A stretch of DNA of 64,000 nt. Origin: Pseudomonas sp. GL-B-19. GTDB taxonomy: Bacteria; Pseudomonadota; Gammaproteobacteria; Pseudomonadales; Pseudomonadaceae. The notes under the pieces are model-generated. The model made no database searches. It was not told the origin of the DNA and saw only the letters and a list, made by a program, of their open reading frames with translations. This document shows, in pieces, positions 40,248 to 49,307 of this stretch. The stretch covers positions 329,023 through 393,022 of the forward strand of contig NZ_JAHBDK010000020.1 of the NCBI RefSeq assembly GCF_019956415.1, read 5' to 3'. The stretch's first letter is position 1. Every line of letters starts with the position of its first letter. The translations under genes and the position numbers were made by a program.

Positions 40248-40856
40248 TTAACCCTGCCTGGTGGAGAGAATCGCCGGCATTTGCAACTCTTTGTAAATTG
40301 CGAGAAATCTCAAGCCCGAGGTGAATATCAAGGCAATCCAGCCGGCGATCTGGATTGTCGGGAATACATCACGCAACAAGACATAGAGGGTGCACCCGAG
40401 CAGGATCGGCGTGGCGTAGATCTCACGTGACATCAACAACGAGACTCTCCCTGCCAGCACGTCACGCGCGATACCGCCACCAATACTGGTCAGCACGCCC
40501 ATCATCACGGCGAAAGGTGCAGCAAGATGAAACCCCAGCACTTTCTCGGTAGCGACTATTGCGAACAGTGCGGCCGCAAAACCATCGAGGTACAGCAACA
40601 ACCGATAGCGTTGCTGGAATCGCTTGGTGAGAAAGAAAGCCAGCAGTCCGGCAATCAGCGCGACCCAAATGTAGTTGAAGTCGGCAATCCAGAAAATCGG
40701 TTGATCGAGCAACAGGTCGCGGATGGTGCCCCCACCGATAGCGGTGATGATGCCAAGTACCACGGCTCCGAACACATCGACCCCCGCCTTCTGGATAGCC
40801 AGCACCCCGGTAATGGCAAACACGGCGGTGCCCAACATTTGCTGAAAATAAAGCAT
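40248..40856 (-). CDS. TRIC-type cation channel family protein (YadS/YicG)
   Basis: A 202-residue inner-membrane protein with seven predicted helices in two repeats, each carrying the glycine motif of this family: GIITAIGGGTIRDLLLDQPIF and GVLTSIGGGIARDVLAGRVS. These repeats are the hallmark of the UPF0126/TRIC family of trimeric cation channels. Monocistronic. Confidence 0.88.
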   Translation of the reverse strand: MLYFQQMLGTAVFAITGVLAIQKAGVDVFGAVVLGIITAIGGGTIRDLLLDQPIFWIADFNYIWVALIAGLLAFFLTKRFQQRYRLLLYLDGFAAALFAIVATEKVLGFHLAAPFAVMMGVLTSIGGGIARDVLAGRVSLLMSREIYATPILLGCTLYVLLRDVFPTIQIAGWIALIFTSGLRFLAIYKELQMPAILSTRQG

Positions 40857-40890
40857 CCGTTACTCCGTCACGTATTTCGGTGCCAGTCGG

Positions 40891-41922
40891 TCATTTACTG
40901 GCGTCCAGCACGACGCGGTAACGCGCCTTGCCGCTGCGCAGATGATCGATCGCGTCGTTCACCCGGCTCATGGGAAACAGTTCGACCTGCGGCAGGATCT
41001 GATGACGTGCGCAGAACTCCAGCATGGTTGCCGTGTTACTGGGTGAGCCCACCGGTGAGCCGGACAGGCTCTTTTGTCTGGGAATCAGATCGAACACGTG
41101 CACCGGAATGGCACTGGGCACGACGCCGACAAAATGCAGGCGCCCCTTGCCGCGCAAAGTGGCGAGCATGGCTGGCCAATCGAGGTCGGCGCTGGCGCAG
41201 ACCAGAAGAAAATCCAGGGTGCCGGCAATGGATTTCACGGCGTTACTGTCGGTCGAGGCGATGACGTTGTGCGCACCAAGGCGCTTGGCTTCATCCTGCT
41301 TGTTCAGTGACGAGGTAAAGGCCGTGACTTCGCAGCCCCAGGCATTAAGGAAGCGCAGGGCCAGGTGACCCAGGCCACCGATGCCCACCACGCCGACCCG
41401 GTCAGTCGGCTTGACGTCGAATTCCACCAGCGGGTTGAACACCGTCGAGCCGGCGCAGAACAAAGGTCCGGCCATGGAGGGGTCGAGTCCGTCCGGAATC
41501 GGTAGTGCCCAGGCCCAGTGCGAACGCAACCTGTCGGCAAAGCCTCCGTTACTTCCAATGATGGTGGGTTTGGCCGTGTTGCAGAGCTGGTGGGAGCCCT
41601 CGATGCAGGAAGAACAATGCATGCAGCTGCCCTTCAACCAGCCAATGCCTACCCTTTGTCCCACTTCGAGACCACGGACCTGCGGGCCCACGCGGACAAT
41701 ACGGCCAACCACTTCGTGACCGGGGATAAACGGGTACTGGCTGATACCCCATTCGTTATCGATCATCGACTGGTCGGAATGGCAAACGCCGCAATATTCC
41801 ACGGCGACTTCCACTTCTTCACTGCCCAATGGACCGGGATCATAGCTGTGACGCTCCAGTGGCGCGCCGGCCGTCGTTGCGGCCCAACCGGTGAATGTCG
41901 TGAGTTCGGTGCTGTCGCTCAT
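40891..41922 (-). CDS. Zinc-dependent NAD(P) alcohol dehydrogenase
   Basis: A 343-residue MDR-family enzyme of the cinnamyl/YahK type, reducing aldehydes or oxidising alcohols. The catalytic zinc ligands are in CGVCHSD and GHEVVG, the structural zinc lobe in CMHCSSCIEGSHQLC, and the Rossmann motif is GVVGIGGLGHLALRF. I chose the ATG at 41922 after AGGGACTCC; the frame extends 60 codons upstream without conservation. Confidence 0.87.
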   Translation of the reverse strand: MSDSTELTTFTGWAATTAGAPLERHSYDPGPLGSEEVEVAVEYCGVCHSDQSMIDNEWGISQYPFIPGHEVVGRIVRVGPQVRGLEVGQRVGIGWLKGSCMHCSSCIEGSHQLCNTAKPTIIGSNGGFADRLRSHWAWALPIPDGLDPSMAGPLFCAGSTVFNPLVEFDVKPTDRVGVVGIGGLGHLALRFLNAWGCEVTAFTSSLNKQDEAKRLGAHNVIASTDSNAVKSIAGTLDFLLVCASADLDWPAMLATLRGKGRLHFVGVVPSAIPVHVFDLIPRQKSLSGSPVGSPSNTATMLEFCARHQILPQVELFPMSRVNDAIDHLRSGKARYRVVLDASK

Positions 41923-42029
41923 GGAGTCCCTCCAGATCAGGAAGCCGCTAGGGAGGCGCGGCGCAGATAAGGAAGTGTAGCGGGGCGCTTGCCGTTGTCT
42001 CGGATGCTGATGAATGGGGCAAGCCGCTA

Positions 42030-42140
42030 TCAGGATTGGCCCGTCGTAGAGTCGGTAAGCTTGGGGATCACCTTGATCTCGAACTGGAAACCATCGAGCC
42101 ATGTCACGCCGACGGCGGTTAACGTCGGGTGAAACGCGTT
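42030..42140 (-). pseudogene. RidA-family gene remnant (3' end)
   Basis: Reading on the minus strand, the last 35 codons (AFHPTLTAVGVTWLDGFQFE, then IKVIPKL) match the C-terminal strand and helix of RidA/YjgF deaminases. The preceding 90 or so residues are missing, replaced by the diguanylate cyclase reading frame on the other strand. The fragment is therefore a deletion remnant. Confidence 0.65.
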
Positions 42141-43409
42141 ACCCCCATTGTGCGCAATCAACTTGATACCAATGAAGCGGTGTTGGCCGGGTTCTCGGCA
42201 TTTCTTCAGGCCGTTGACCAGAGTGATACGCAAGCAGCCGCTCGTTATGCGGCAGCCGTTTTATCTGCCTATCCCCACATTTATATGCTTGAGGCGGCGA
42301 GGGCGGTCCCCATCGCTGAGCAGGCTGCTTTTGAAGACCTGTTACGCCGCACCTACGCATTGGCTCGAACCCAAAATAATCTGAAGCCCGTCGTATCCCC
42401 GGTTTTCTCGATGTATGAGGGGGGCAACGCTTACATTCTGATGCAGTCAGTCAGCCGCCCTGAACAAGCGCGAGAAAACGCACGGCCGAATTTTTTCGGT
42501 AGCACGATGGTGTCTTTGCTATTACTCAAGACAGGCTCGTTAATGGATGCGGTGAGTCAGGCGAACGTTGATCCCCTGGTTCACATCAGCGCAGTCCTGA
42601 AAACCACCGCAGGATCTGAAAGCGATGTGTTTTCAACGCAGACCGAAGAAGCCGGCTTCCTGGATCGCCTATTCTTTGCGCGTCTGGCTGAGCGGGTCGA
42701 GATCAGCAGTGCTTCACAACCCATGACATTGTCGTTTGAGCGTCAGTTGCGCTTAGGAGATGCGCTGACTGCGCAAACAGTGATAATCCTCGCGGTTCTG
42801 GCAGGAGCTCTCGTGCTAATGCCGTTGGTATTGATTCGGCATTTCAAGGCCCTGGAAAGGGCAGAGCTCGAGCACAAACGCTCGGCTTATCTTGCCACCC
42901 ATGACGTGCTCACCCAATTGCCTAATCGCTATCTCTTCGCCGATCGTTTTGAACAGACCTTCTCCGATTGGAACGTATACGGCGTTCCGTTTGCTGTGCT
43001 GTTGATCGACCTGGATCACTTCAAGGAAATCAACGACCAGTACGGCCACGAGGTCGGCGACCAGGTGCTTCGGGCGGTCGCCAAACGCATGCTTCAGAGC
43101 ACTCGTTCGTGTGACACCGTCGCTCGCTACGGTGGCGATGAATTTGTGGTTCTGATTGCGAATTTCACCGATACGGAATGTGCTGAAAACAGAGCTGAGA
43201 GAATGCTGGAAGCCATTGCGCAACCGGTTGCAACAAGCGCAGGAGAGCTGACCCTCTCGTGCAGTATCGGCGTTTCGCTGTGCCCCCTGCATGGCCAGAG
43301 TCTGGATACCTTGCTCAAGGCGGCGGATCAGGCCATGTATGGCGTCAAGCAACTAGGACGCAAGGGCGTTGCGTTGACTGAGTGTCGTGCGGTCTCTGGA
43401 GAGGTTTGA
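42129..43409 (+). CDS. Diguanylate cyclase, probably 5'-truncated
   Basis: A 426-residue protein with an N-terminal region of periplasmic sensor type (about 1-210), one transmembrane helix (about 218-240) and a C-terminal GGDEF domain. The active site YGGDEFVVLI is intact and an RSCD inhibitory site lies five residues upstream. Proteins with this layout normally have a first membrane helix before the sensor; none is present, and the open frame starts inside sequence overlapping a ridA fragment on the opposite strand. There is no ribosome-binding site for the GTG at 42129. Without export the sensor region would be misplaced, so the gene may be impaired. A hairpin terminator follows. Confidence 0.72.
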   Translation: MKRVTPIVRNQLDTNEAVLAGFSAFLQAVDQSDTQAAARYAAAVLSAYPHIYMLEAARAVPIAEQAAFEDLLRRTYALARTQNNLKPVVSPVFSMYEGGNAYILMQSVSRPEQARENARPNFFGSTMVSLLLLKTGSLMDAVSQANVDPLVHISAVLKTTAGSESDVFSTQTEEAGFLDRLFFARLAERVEISSASQPMTLSFERQLRLGDALTAQTVIILAVLAGALVLMPLVLIRHFKALERAELEHKRSAYLATHDVLTQLPNRYLFADRFEQTFSDWNVYGVPFAVLLIDLDHFKEINDQYGHEVGDQVLRAVAKRMLQSTRSCDTVARYGGDEFVVLIANFTDTECAENRAERMLEAIAQPVATSAGELTLSCSIGVSLCPLHGQSLDTLLKAADQAMYGVKQLGRKGVALTECRAVSGEV

Positions 43410-43529
43410 GGGCAAAAAGTTTTTAGCCCAAGGCCATGTGTAAGCGATGTAAATCCCGATCGGTTTCAATCATGTGTTGGTCCAATTGTGAGCCGCAGCC
43501 AGGCCGATGTCTGGCCAAAAGAAAAAGCA

Positions 43530-43563
43530 AAACCCCGGAGGTCCTCCCTGCCGGGGTTTTTTT
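43530..43563 (+). terminator. Terminator after the diguanylate cyclase
   Basis: AAACCCCGG, imperfect loop, CCGGGGTTT and a T-run. Confidence 0.75.
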
Positions 43564-43918
43564 ATGTCCTCCCTGTCTCCCTGCCGGGAAGAGCGCATCG
43601 TCAAAGTAGCAAGGATCTCTGTAGGGTGAGCGTGCGACCACGCATCTCTATCGATGTTAAAAAATGTTATTTAGAAAAAAACACTTCACACAATCCGTTC
43701 ATTGGTGGATTATCTACTCGACCCGAATGACAACCTGAAAACAATACAAAACAGGATTGTGACGATGTTCGACAAGGCGCCCACAGATTTACTCCCGCCC
43801 ATTCAAGGGGCAGACATGTCAGTCACAATCGATCCCGGCATCAACCTCTCAAAAACGCGGACAGTCACCTGCGCCTTTCTGGCGCGGATACAACCGCTGC
43901 TTTTCTCAGGAGCACCCC
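43564..43918. other. AT-rich promoter region of the tetronate operon
   Basis: No credible gene. The stretch near 43650-43700 is AT-rich (AAAAAATGTTATTTAGAAAAA) and suited to a promoter. An open frame at 43702-43929 has no ribosome-binding site or known motif. The operator of the DeoR-type regulator should lie here, but I cannot define it. Confidence 0.4.
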
Positions 43919-44824
43919 ATGAACAATAAAAATGTCGGCGTTATCGGTCTTGGCGCTATGGGACTGGGCATTGCCCGCTCGTTATTGCGTAGCGGCTTCA
44001 ATGTGCACGCCTGTGATGTGCGTGAAGCAGTCACGCAACAGTTCGCCAGCGAGGGAGCTGTTGCATGCACCTCACCCGCGCAGATGGCGGGTGAGTGCGA
44101 TGTGATCATTACGGTGGTGGTCAATGCCGAACAGACTGAAACGGTGTTGTTTGGTGAAGGCGGCGCGGTTGCGGCGTTACGTCCTGAGAGCCTGGTGATT
44201 GGATGTGCCACTGTGGCTCCGACCTATGCCGTAGATCTTGGGCAACGCCTGGCCGACAAAGGTCTGCTGTATCTGGATGCGCCAATCTCCGGTGGAGCCG
44301 CCAAAGCGGCGGCCGGCGAGATGACCATGATGACCTCCGGCCCGGCTCCAGCCTATGCCAAAGCGGATGCAATCCTGGCGGGCATGGCCGGCAAGGTCTA
44401 TCGCCTGGGAGACGTTCATGGCTTGGGTTCCAAGGTCAAAATCATCAATCAGTTGCTCGCGGGTGTGCACATTGCCGCCTCTGCTGAAGCCATGGCATTG
44501 GGGTTGCGCGAAGGGGTCGATGCCGATGCGTTGTATGAAGTGATCACCCACAGCGCGGGTAATTCATGGATGTTTGAGAACCGTGTGCCGCACATTCTCA
44601 AGGCTGATTACACGCCTTTGTCCGCTGTCGATATTTTCGTCAAGGATCTGGGTCTGGTGCTCGATACCGCCCGGGCCAGCAAATTCCCGTTGCCCTTGTC
44701 AGCCACTGCGCACCAGATGTTCATGCAGGCGTCCAGTGCCGGCTTCGGACGCGAAGATGACTCGGCAGTGATCAAGATTTTCCCGGGCATAGAACTACCG
44801 ACTGCCAAGCCTGAATCTGTTTGA
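43919..44824 (+). CDS. ltnD: L-threonate/D-erythronate dehydrogenase (LtnD type)
   Basis: A 301-residue beta-hydroxyacid dehydrogenase that oxidises a C4 sugar acid at C2 to 2-oxo-tetronate. The Rossmann motif GVIGLGAMGLGIARSL opens the protein; the substrate loop DAPISGGAAKAAAGEMT and the catalytic lysine region GSKVKIINQLL follow, as in 3-hydroxyisobutyrate dehydrogenases. It heads the ltnD-otnK-otnC-permease-otnI set. Immediately after the ATG the sequence AACAATAA matches the Hfq/Crc target AANAANAA. Confidence 0.9.
   Translation: MNNKNVGVIGLGAMGLGIARSLLRSGFNVHACDVREAVTQQFASEGAVACTSPAQMAGECDVIITVVVNAEQTETVLFGEGGAVAALRPESLVIGCATVAPTYAVDLGQRLADKGLLYLDAPISGGAAKAAAGEMTMMTSGPAPAYAKADAILAGMAGKVYRLGDVHGLGSKVKIINQLLAGVHIAASAEAMALGLREGVDADALYEVITHSAGNSWMFENRVPHILKADYTPLSAVDIFVKDLGLVLDTARASKFPLPLSATAHQMFMQASSAGFGREDDSAVIKIFPGIELPTAKPESV
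43922..43930 (+). promoter_or_regulatory. Hfq/Crc-type A-rich motif at the ltnD start
   Basis: AACAATAA directly after the start codon matches AANAANAA, the Hfq/Crc target known in Pseudomonas catabolic mRNAs. Position next to the ribosome-binding region is typical for catabolite repression of translation. Confidence 0.5.
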
Positions 44825-44834
44825 GGACCGCTCC

Positions 44835-46127
44835 ATGACTCTTTCCACTGCGCGCCCTTTGTTGGGCTGCATCGCCGATGACTTCACCGGCGCCACGGAT
44901 CTCGCCAATATGCTGGTGCGCGGCGGCATGCGCACGGTGCAGAGTATTGGTATTCCCGGCACCGAAGTGGCAGCAGGGCTCGATGCAGATGCGATCGTTA
45001 TCGCGCTGAAGTCTCGCACCACGCCCAGCACTGATGCCGTCGCAGAATCTCTGGCTGCGTTGAACTGGTTGCGGGCGCAAGGCTGCGAACAGATTTTCTT
45101 CAAGTATTGCTCAACCTTCGACTCGACGGCGGCTGGCAACATCGGCCCTGTCAGCGAGGCGTTGCTCAAAGCATTGAACAGTGATTTCACGTTGGCTTGT
45201 CCGGCATTCCCGGAAAACGGTCGAACCATTTTTCGCGGGCACTTGTTTGTGCAGGATCAATTGCTCAACGAGTCAGGTATGCAGCATCACCCCCTGACGC
45301 CCATGACCGATGCCAATCTGGTACGGGTTCTGCAATCCCAAACCAGTCTGAAAGTCGGATTGCTACGCTACGACAGCATCGCGCAAGGCCCAGAGAAAGT
45401 GCGGGAAAAGTTCGCCGAACTGCGAGCGCAAGGTATCGGCATGGCCATCGCCGATGCGCTGTGTGATCAGGATCTCTACACCCTCGGTACTGCCTGTGCC
45501 GATCTGCCCTTGCTGACCGGTGGTTCAGGTTTGGCTTTGGGTCTGCCGGAAAACTTCCGCCGTGCCGGCAAACTACGGGATTTTGATGCCTCTTCATTGC
45601 CTGCTGTGTCAGGTGGCGAAGTGGTTCTGGCCGGCAGCGCCTCTGTCGCTACTAATGGGCAGGTTGCGGCGTGGCTTGAGTCCGGTCGGCCTGCCTTGCG
45701 GATTGACCCATTGGCGTTGGCTGCCGGCGAACCGGTCGTTGCGCAAGCCTTGGCTTTCGCCAAGGACAATGAACAGACCGTGCTGATCTACGCCACCAGT
45801 TCGCCGGATGACGTCAAGGCTGTGCAACAGAAGTTGGGTGTCGAACAAGCAGGCAGTCTGGTGGAACGCGCCTTTGGCGAAATTGCAAAAGGGCTGCGGC
45901 AAAATGGAGTGCGTCGCTTCGTGATCGCTGGCGGGGAAACTTCGGGCGCCGTGGTTCAGGCGTTGGGGGTGCAACTGCTGCAAATCGGCGCACAGATCGA
46001 TCCGGGCGTACCAGCGACCGTCAGCAGTACGGACGAGCCTTTGGCGCTGGCACTCAAATCGGGCAACTTCGGTTGCCGGGACTTCTTCGACAAGGCACTC
46101 AAACAACTGGCCGGAGATGCGAAATGA
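44835..46127 (+). CDS. otnK: 3-oxo-tetronate kinase (four-carbon acid sugar kinase)
   Basis: A 430-residue DUF1537-family kinase that phosphorylates 3-oxo-tetronate at O4 with ATP. The family opening LLGCIADDFTGATDLANMLV is near residue 10 and the C-terminal nucleotide-binding segment FVIAGGETSGAVVQALGV near 365. It starts 10 bp after ltnD and overlaps the following aldolase-family gene by ATGA. Confidence 0.92.
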   Translation: MTLSTARPLLGCIADDFTGATDLANMLVRGGMRTVQSIGIPGTEVAAGLDADAIVIALKSRTTPSTDAVAESLAALNWLRAQGCEQIFFKYCSTFDSTAAGNIGPVSEALLKALNSDFTLACPAFPENGRTIFRGHLFVQDQLLNESGMQHHPLTPMTDANLVRVLQSQTSLKVGLLRYDSIAQGPEKVREKFAELRAQGIGMAIADALCDQDLYTLGTACADLPLLTGGSGLALGLPENFRRAGKLRDFDASSLPAVSGGEVVLAGSASVATNGQVAAWLESGRPALRIDPLALAAGEPVVAQALAFAKDNEQTVLIYATSSPDDVKAVQQKLGVEQAGSLVERAFGEIAKGLRQNGVRRFVIAGGETSGAVVQALGVQLLQIGAQIDPGVPATVSSTDEPLALALKSGNFGCRDFFDKALKQLAGDAK

Positions 46128-46762
46128 GCGATGAAAATGCCCTGCGCGAAGAAATTTGCGACGTCGGTCGCAGCCTATATCAGCGCGGCTATACCGTGGG
46201 CAGCGCTGGCAACATCAGTGCCCGTCTCGACGATGGCTGGTTGATCACGCCCACCGATGTCTGCCTCGGCCGCCTCGACCCGACCGCCATCGCCAAGGTC
46301 AACCTGGCGGGGGAGTGGGTCTCTGGCGACAAGCCGTCCAAGACCTTGGCCCTGCATCGTCAGGTCTACGATCGCAATCCGGGAGTCGGTGGCGTGGTGC
46401 ATACCCATTCCACTCATTTGGTGGCGTTGACCCTGGCCGGTGTCTGGCAGCCGAATGACATTCTGCCACCGTTGACGCCTTACCAAGTGATGAAGGTCGG
46501 GCACATTCCATTGATTGGTTATCAGCGGCCTGGCTCCCCCAAGGTGGCCGAGCAAGTCGCGCAACTCGCCAACAGTGTGCGTGGCGTGATGCTCGAACGT
46601 CTCGGGCCGGTGGTCTGGGAAAGCACCGTGTCCAAGGCCAGTTACGCCCTGGAAGAACTCGAAGAAACCGCACGACTGTGGTTGATGAGCAACCCGCGCC
46701 CCGAGCCTTTGGATCAGTCCGCTCTGGACGAGTTACGAGATGCTTTCGGCGTCCATTGGTAG
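46124..46762 (+). CDS. otnC: 3-oxo-tetronate 4-phosphate decarboxylase
   Basis: A 212-residue class II aldolase-fold protein that decarboxylates 3-oxo-tetronate 4-phosphate to dihydroxyacetone phosphate. The metal-binding histidines are in VVHTHSTHLV; other landmarks are TVGSAGNISAR and the C-terminal region GPVVWESTV. Start ATG 46124 overlaps the otnK stop. Confidence 0.9.
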   Translation: MSDENALREEICDVGRSLYQRGYTVGSAGNISARLDDGWLITPTDVCLGRLDPTAIAKVNLAGEWVSGDKPSKTLALHRQVYDRNPGVGGVVHTHSTHLVALTLAGVWQPNDILPPLTPYQVMKVGHIPLIGYQRPGSPKVAEQVAQLANSVRGVMLERLGPVVWESTVSKASYALEELEETARLWLMSNPRPEPLDQSALDELRDAFGVHW

Positions 46763-46844
46763 GTCGCCGGACTCACTCGATACACCGCTAACGCAGGCTA
46801 TGCCCGGGGATGCAGTACGACTCCTGTGGAAATCGGCTTGCCTG

Positions 46845-46860
46845 AAAAACAATAACAATA
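46845..46860 (+). promoter_or_regulatory. Hfq/Crc-type A-rich motif before the leader ORF and permease
   Basis: AAAACAATAACAATA contains two overlapping AANAANAA matches and abuts the AGGAC of the small leader ORF, in the position expected for translational repression. Confidence 0.5.
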
Positions 46861-46872
46861 GGACTTACCTGT

Positions 46873-46953
46873 ATGACACACCCTGACCGCACTTCTTATA
46901 TTTTCAGTGGCAACAGCGTCTCCGTTGTACGGCGTGGAGGGCATCTGGTATGA
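46873..46953 (+). CDS. 26-residue leader ORF coupled to the permease
   Basis: ATG at 46873 opens a 26-codon frame (MTHPDRTSYIFSGNSVSVV at the start) whose TGA overlaps the permease ATG as ATGA. AGGA stands 9 bases upstream. The peptide has no recognised function; the overlap suggests that its translation feeds or gates permease translation. It could also be chance. Confidence 0.4.
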   Translation: MTHPDRTSYIFSGNSVSVVRRGGHLV

Positions 46954-48410
46954 GCCCGCTCATTCTGATGGCCACCGCCGGGGTAGGGATCGCGCTCCTG
47001 CTGTTCCTGGTGCTCAAGTACAAGTTTCAGCCGTTCGTGGCCTTGATGCTGGTGAGTATTCTGGTGGCGTTGGTCGCCGGGGTGAAGCCGGCTGATCTGG
47101 TTGCGACCATTGAAGGCGGGATGGGCAAGACCCTCGGTCACATCGCGATCATCATCGCTCTAGGCGCGATGATCGGACGGATCATCGAGCTGTCCGGCGG
47201 TGCCGAGTCCTTGGCAAAGACCTTGATCGAGCGCTTTGGTAATCGCCGTACGCCATTGGCGCTGACGGTTGCCGGTTTTATCATCGGTGTGCCGGTGTTC
47301 TTCGAGGTTGGCGTGATCATCCTCATGCCGCTGGCCTATGGTGTCGCTCGTAGAGCGCGTAAGCCGTTGCTGATGTTTGCCTTGCCGATGTGTGCGGCTC
47401 TGCTCACCGTGCATGCCTTCTTACCACCCCATCCGGGTGCCGTGGCTGCTGCGAGTCAATTGGGTGCCGACCTCGGTCGAGTGCTGATGTTCGGCCTGCC
47501 GATGACAGCATTCCTGTGCTACGTCGGCTACCGAGTGGCGGGGCGCATGACTCGTCGTTTTTATCCGATGACCGATGATATCCGTGCTGAAGTCTATGGC
47601 CCTCATGTGACCAATGAAGACCTGTTGGCGTGGACGAACGGTAATGGGACCAACACCGAAAAAGCCGCTGCTGCAGTGGCTCATATGGGACTTGAGGAAT
47701 CCACCAGCAGTATTGTTGCCAAACTTCCGCCCGCACCGCCACCCGGTTTCGCTCTGCTCTCAAGTCTGATCCTGTTGCCGATCATCCTGATTCTCTTGGG
47801 CACGCTATCCAACTCGCTACTGCCGCCCGAATCGACACTTCGCGCGGTGATGACCGTGCTCGGTGCACCGCTGGTGGCGCTGTTACTGGACACTTTGCTG
47901 TGTGCCTGGTTGCTCGGTACCCGTCGTGGCTGGAGCCGCACTCAAGTGTCCGATGTCATCGGTTCCGCGTTGCCCGGCGTGGCCATGGTGATCCTGATTG
48001 CCGGTGCCGGTGGAGTGTTCGGCAAGGTGCTGGTGGACACCGGCATAGGTGCGGTGGTTTCTGATCTGTTACGTACCACCGGGTTGCCAGTGCTGGCTCT
48101 GGGTTTTCTACTGACCATGTTGCTGCGCGCAGTGCAGGGCTCCACCACAGTCGCCTTGGTCACCACAGCGGGTATCATCAGCCCACTGATCGCCACCCTT
48201 AACCTGACCCCCAATCATATGGCACTGCTCTGTCTTGCCATGGGTGGTGGCGGGCTGGCCATGTCGCACATCAACGATGCCGGTTACTGGATTTTCACCA
48301 AACTGGCCGGATTGAACGTCGCTGACGGTTTGCGCACCTGGACGGTGATCACTACCTTGCTCGGAACGCTCGGCTTTTGCATCACGCTGTTGATCTGGCC
48401 TTTTGTCTGA
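46950..48410 (+). CDS. GntP-family sugar-acid:H+ symporter
   Basis: A 486-residue inner-membrane permease with about 12-14 helices. The family motif GVPVFFEVGVIILMPLAYGV lies near residue 112, and HAFLPPHPGAVAAASQLGAD near 150. It lies inside the tetronate operon, between otnC and otnI, so threonate or erythronate is the likely substrate rather than gluconate. GGAGGG is 8 bases upstream of the ATG. Confidence 0.9.
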   Translation: MSPLILMATAGVGIALLLFLVLKYKFQPFVALMLVSILVALVAGVKPADLVATIEGGMGKTLGHIAIIIALGAMIGRIIELSGGAESLAKTLIERFGNRRTPLALTVAGFIIGVPVFFEVGVIILMPLAYGVARRARKPLLMFALPMCAALLTVHAFLPPHPGAVAAASQLGADLGRVLMFGLPMTAFLCYVGYRVAGRMTRRFYPMTDDIRAEVYGPHVTNEDLLAWTNGNGTNTEKAAAAVAHMGLEESTSSIVAKLPPAPPPGFALLSSLILLPIILILLGTLSNSLLPPESTLRAVMTVLGAPLVALLLDTLLCAWLLGTRRGWSRTQVSDVIGSALPGVAMVILIAGAGGVFGKVLVDTGIGAVVSDLLRTTGLPVLALGFLLTMLLRAVQGSTTVALVTTAGIISPLIATLNLTPNHMALLCLAMGGGGLAMSHINDAGYWIFTKLAGLNVADGLRTWTVITTLLGTLGFCITLLIWPFV

Positions 48411-48431
48411 CCCATTTTTCAAGGAGTTAAC

Positions 48432-49214
48432 ATGCCTCGTTTTGCTGCCAACCTCAGTATGCTTTACCCGGAACATCAGTTTCTGGATCGCTTCGCGGCG
48501 GCGGCGGCCGACGGTTTCGAAGCGGTGGAATATCTGTTTCCTTACGACTACAGCGCGCAGGAGCTCAAGCAGCGGCTGAGCGACAACAGACTGGTACAGG
48601 CGCTGTTCAACGCGCCGCCCGGTGACTGGGCGGCGGGGGAGAGAGGCGTTGCGACGTTACCTGGCCGCGAAGTTGAGTTTCGTTCGGGCTTCGACCGCGC
48701 GCTGGAATACGCCGAGGTCCTTGGGAACACGCGTATCCATGTGATGGCCGGCTTGTTGCCGTCGGAAAACGACCGCCAGCGTCACCATGCCGTGTATCTG
48801 GAAAACCTCGCCTACGCGGCGGCCAAGGCGAGTCAGGCTGGCATCACGGTGTTACTGGAACCGATCAATACACGCGACATGCCGGGGTTTTTCCTCAATC
48901 GTCAGGATCAGGCACAGGCTATCTGCAAGGAAGTCGGCGCGAGTAATCTGAAAGTGCAATTCGACTGCTATCACTGTCAGATCGTGGAAGGGGATTTGGC
49001 CACCAAGCTTCGTCGTGACTTTGACGGTATCGGCCACATTCAGATCGCCGGTGTGCCTGATCGTCATGAGCCAAACCTGGGGGAACTCAACTATCCCTAC
49101 TTGTTTGACCTGATGGATCAGTTTGGCTACGACGGCTGGGTCGGCTGCGAGTACCGTCCCAAGGGTGATACTTCGGCGGGGCTGCAGTGGTTGCGGGACT
49201 GGAAGGCGCTCTGA
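48432..49214 (+). CDS. otnI: 2-oxo-tetronate isomerase (hydroxypyruvate isomerase family)
   Basis: A 260-residue TIM-barrel xylose-isomerase-like enzyme that converts 2-oxo-tetronate, the LtnD product, to 3-oxo-tetronate, the OtnK substrate. Conserved segments: [20 protein letters not shown] at the start, [15 protein letters not shown] with the metal Glu, and [10 protein letters not shown]. It starts 21 bp after the permease and is the last gene of the operon. Confidence 0.9.
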   Translation: MPRFAANLSMLYPEHQFLDRFAAAAADGFEAVEYLFPYDYSAQELKQRLSDNRLVQALFNAPPGDWAAGERGVATLPGREVEFRSGFDRALEYAEVLGNTRIHVMAGLLPSENDRQRHHAVYLENLAYAAAKASQAGITVLLEPINTRDMPGFFLNRQDQAQAICKEVGASNLKVQFDCYHCQIVEGDLATKLRRDFDGIGHIQIAGVPDRHEPNLGELNYPYLFDLMDQFGYDGWVGCEYRPKGDTSAGLQWLRDWKAL

Positions 49215-49266
49215 CCTTCGATGTTTAATTGCCGCTGCGTTGCCTGGAGGCAATGTTAGCGGGGGA

Positions 49267-49298
49267 GGCTCCGGTCGATACCGGAGCCCTTCTTTTTT
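49267..49298 (+). terminator. Terminator after the tetronate operon
   Basis: GGCTCCGGT, CGAT loop, ACCGGAGCC and a T-rich tail. Confidence 0.88.
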
Positions 49299-49307
49299 AG
49301 GTCACTT

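Noticed and set aside
43702..43929. Open frame just before ltnD
   Set aside because: No ribosome-binding site, no motif, and it occupies the AT-rich promoter region.
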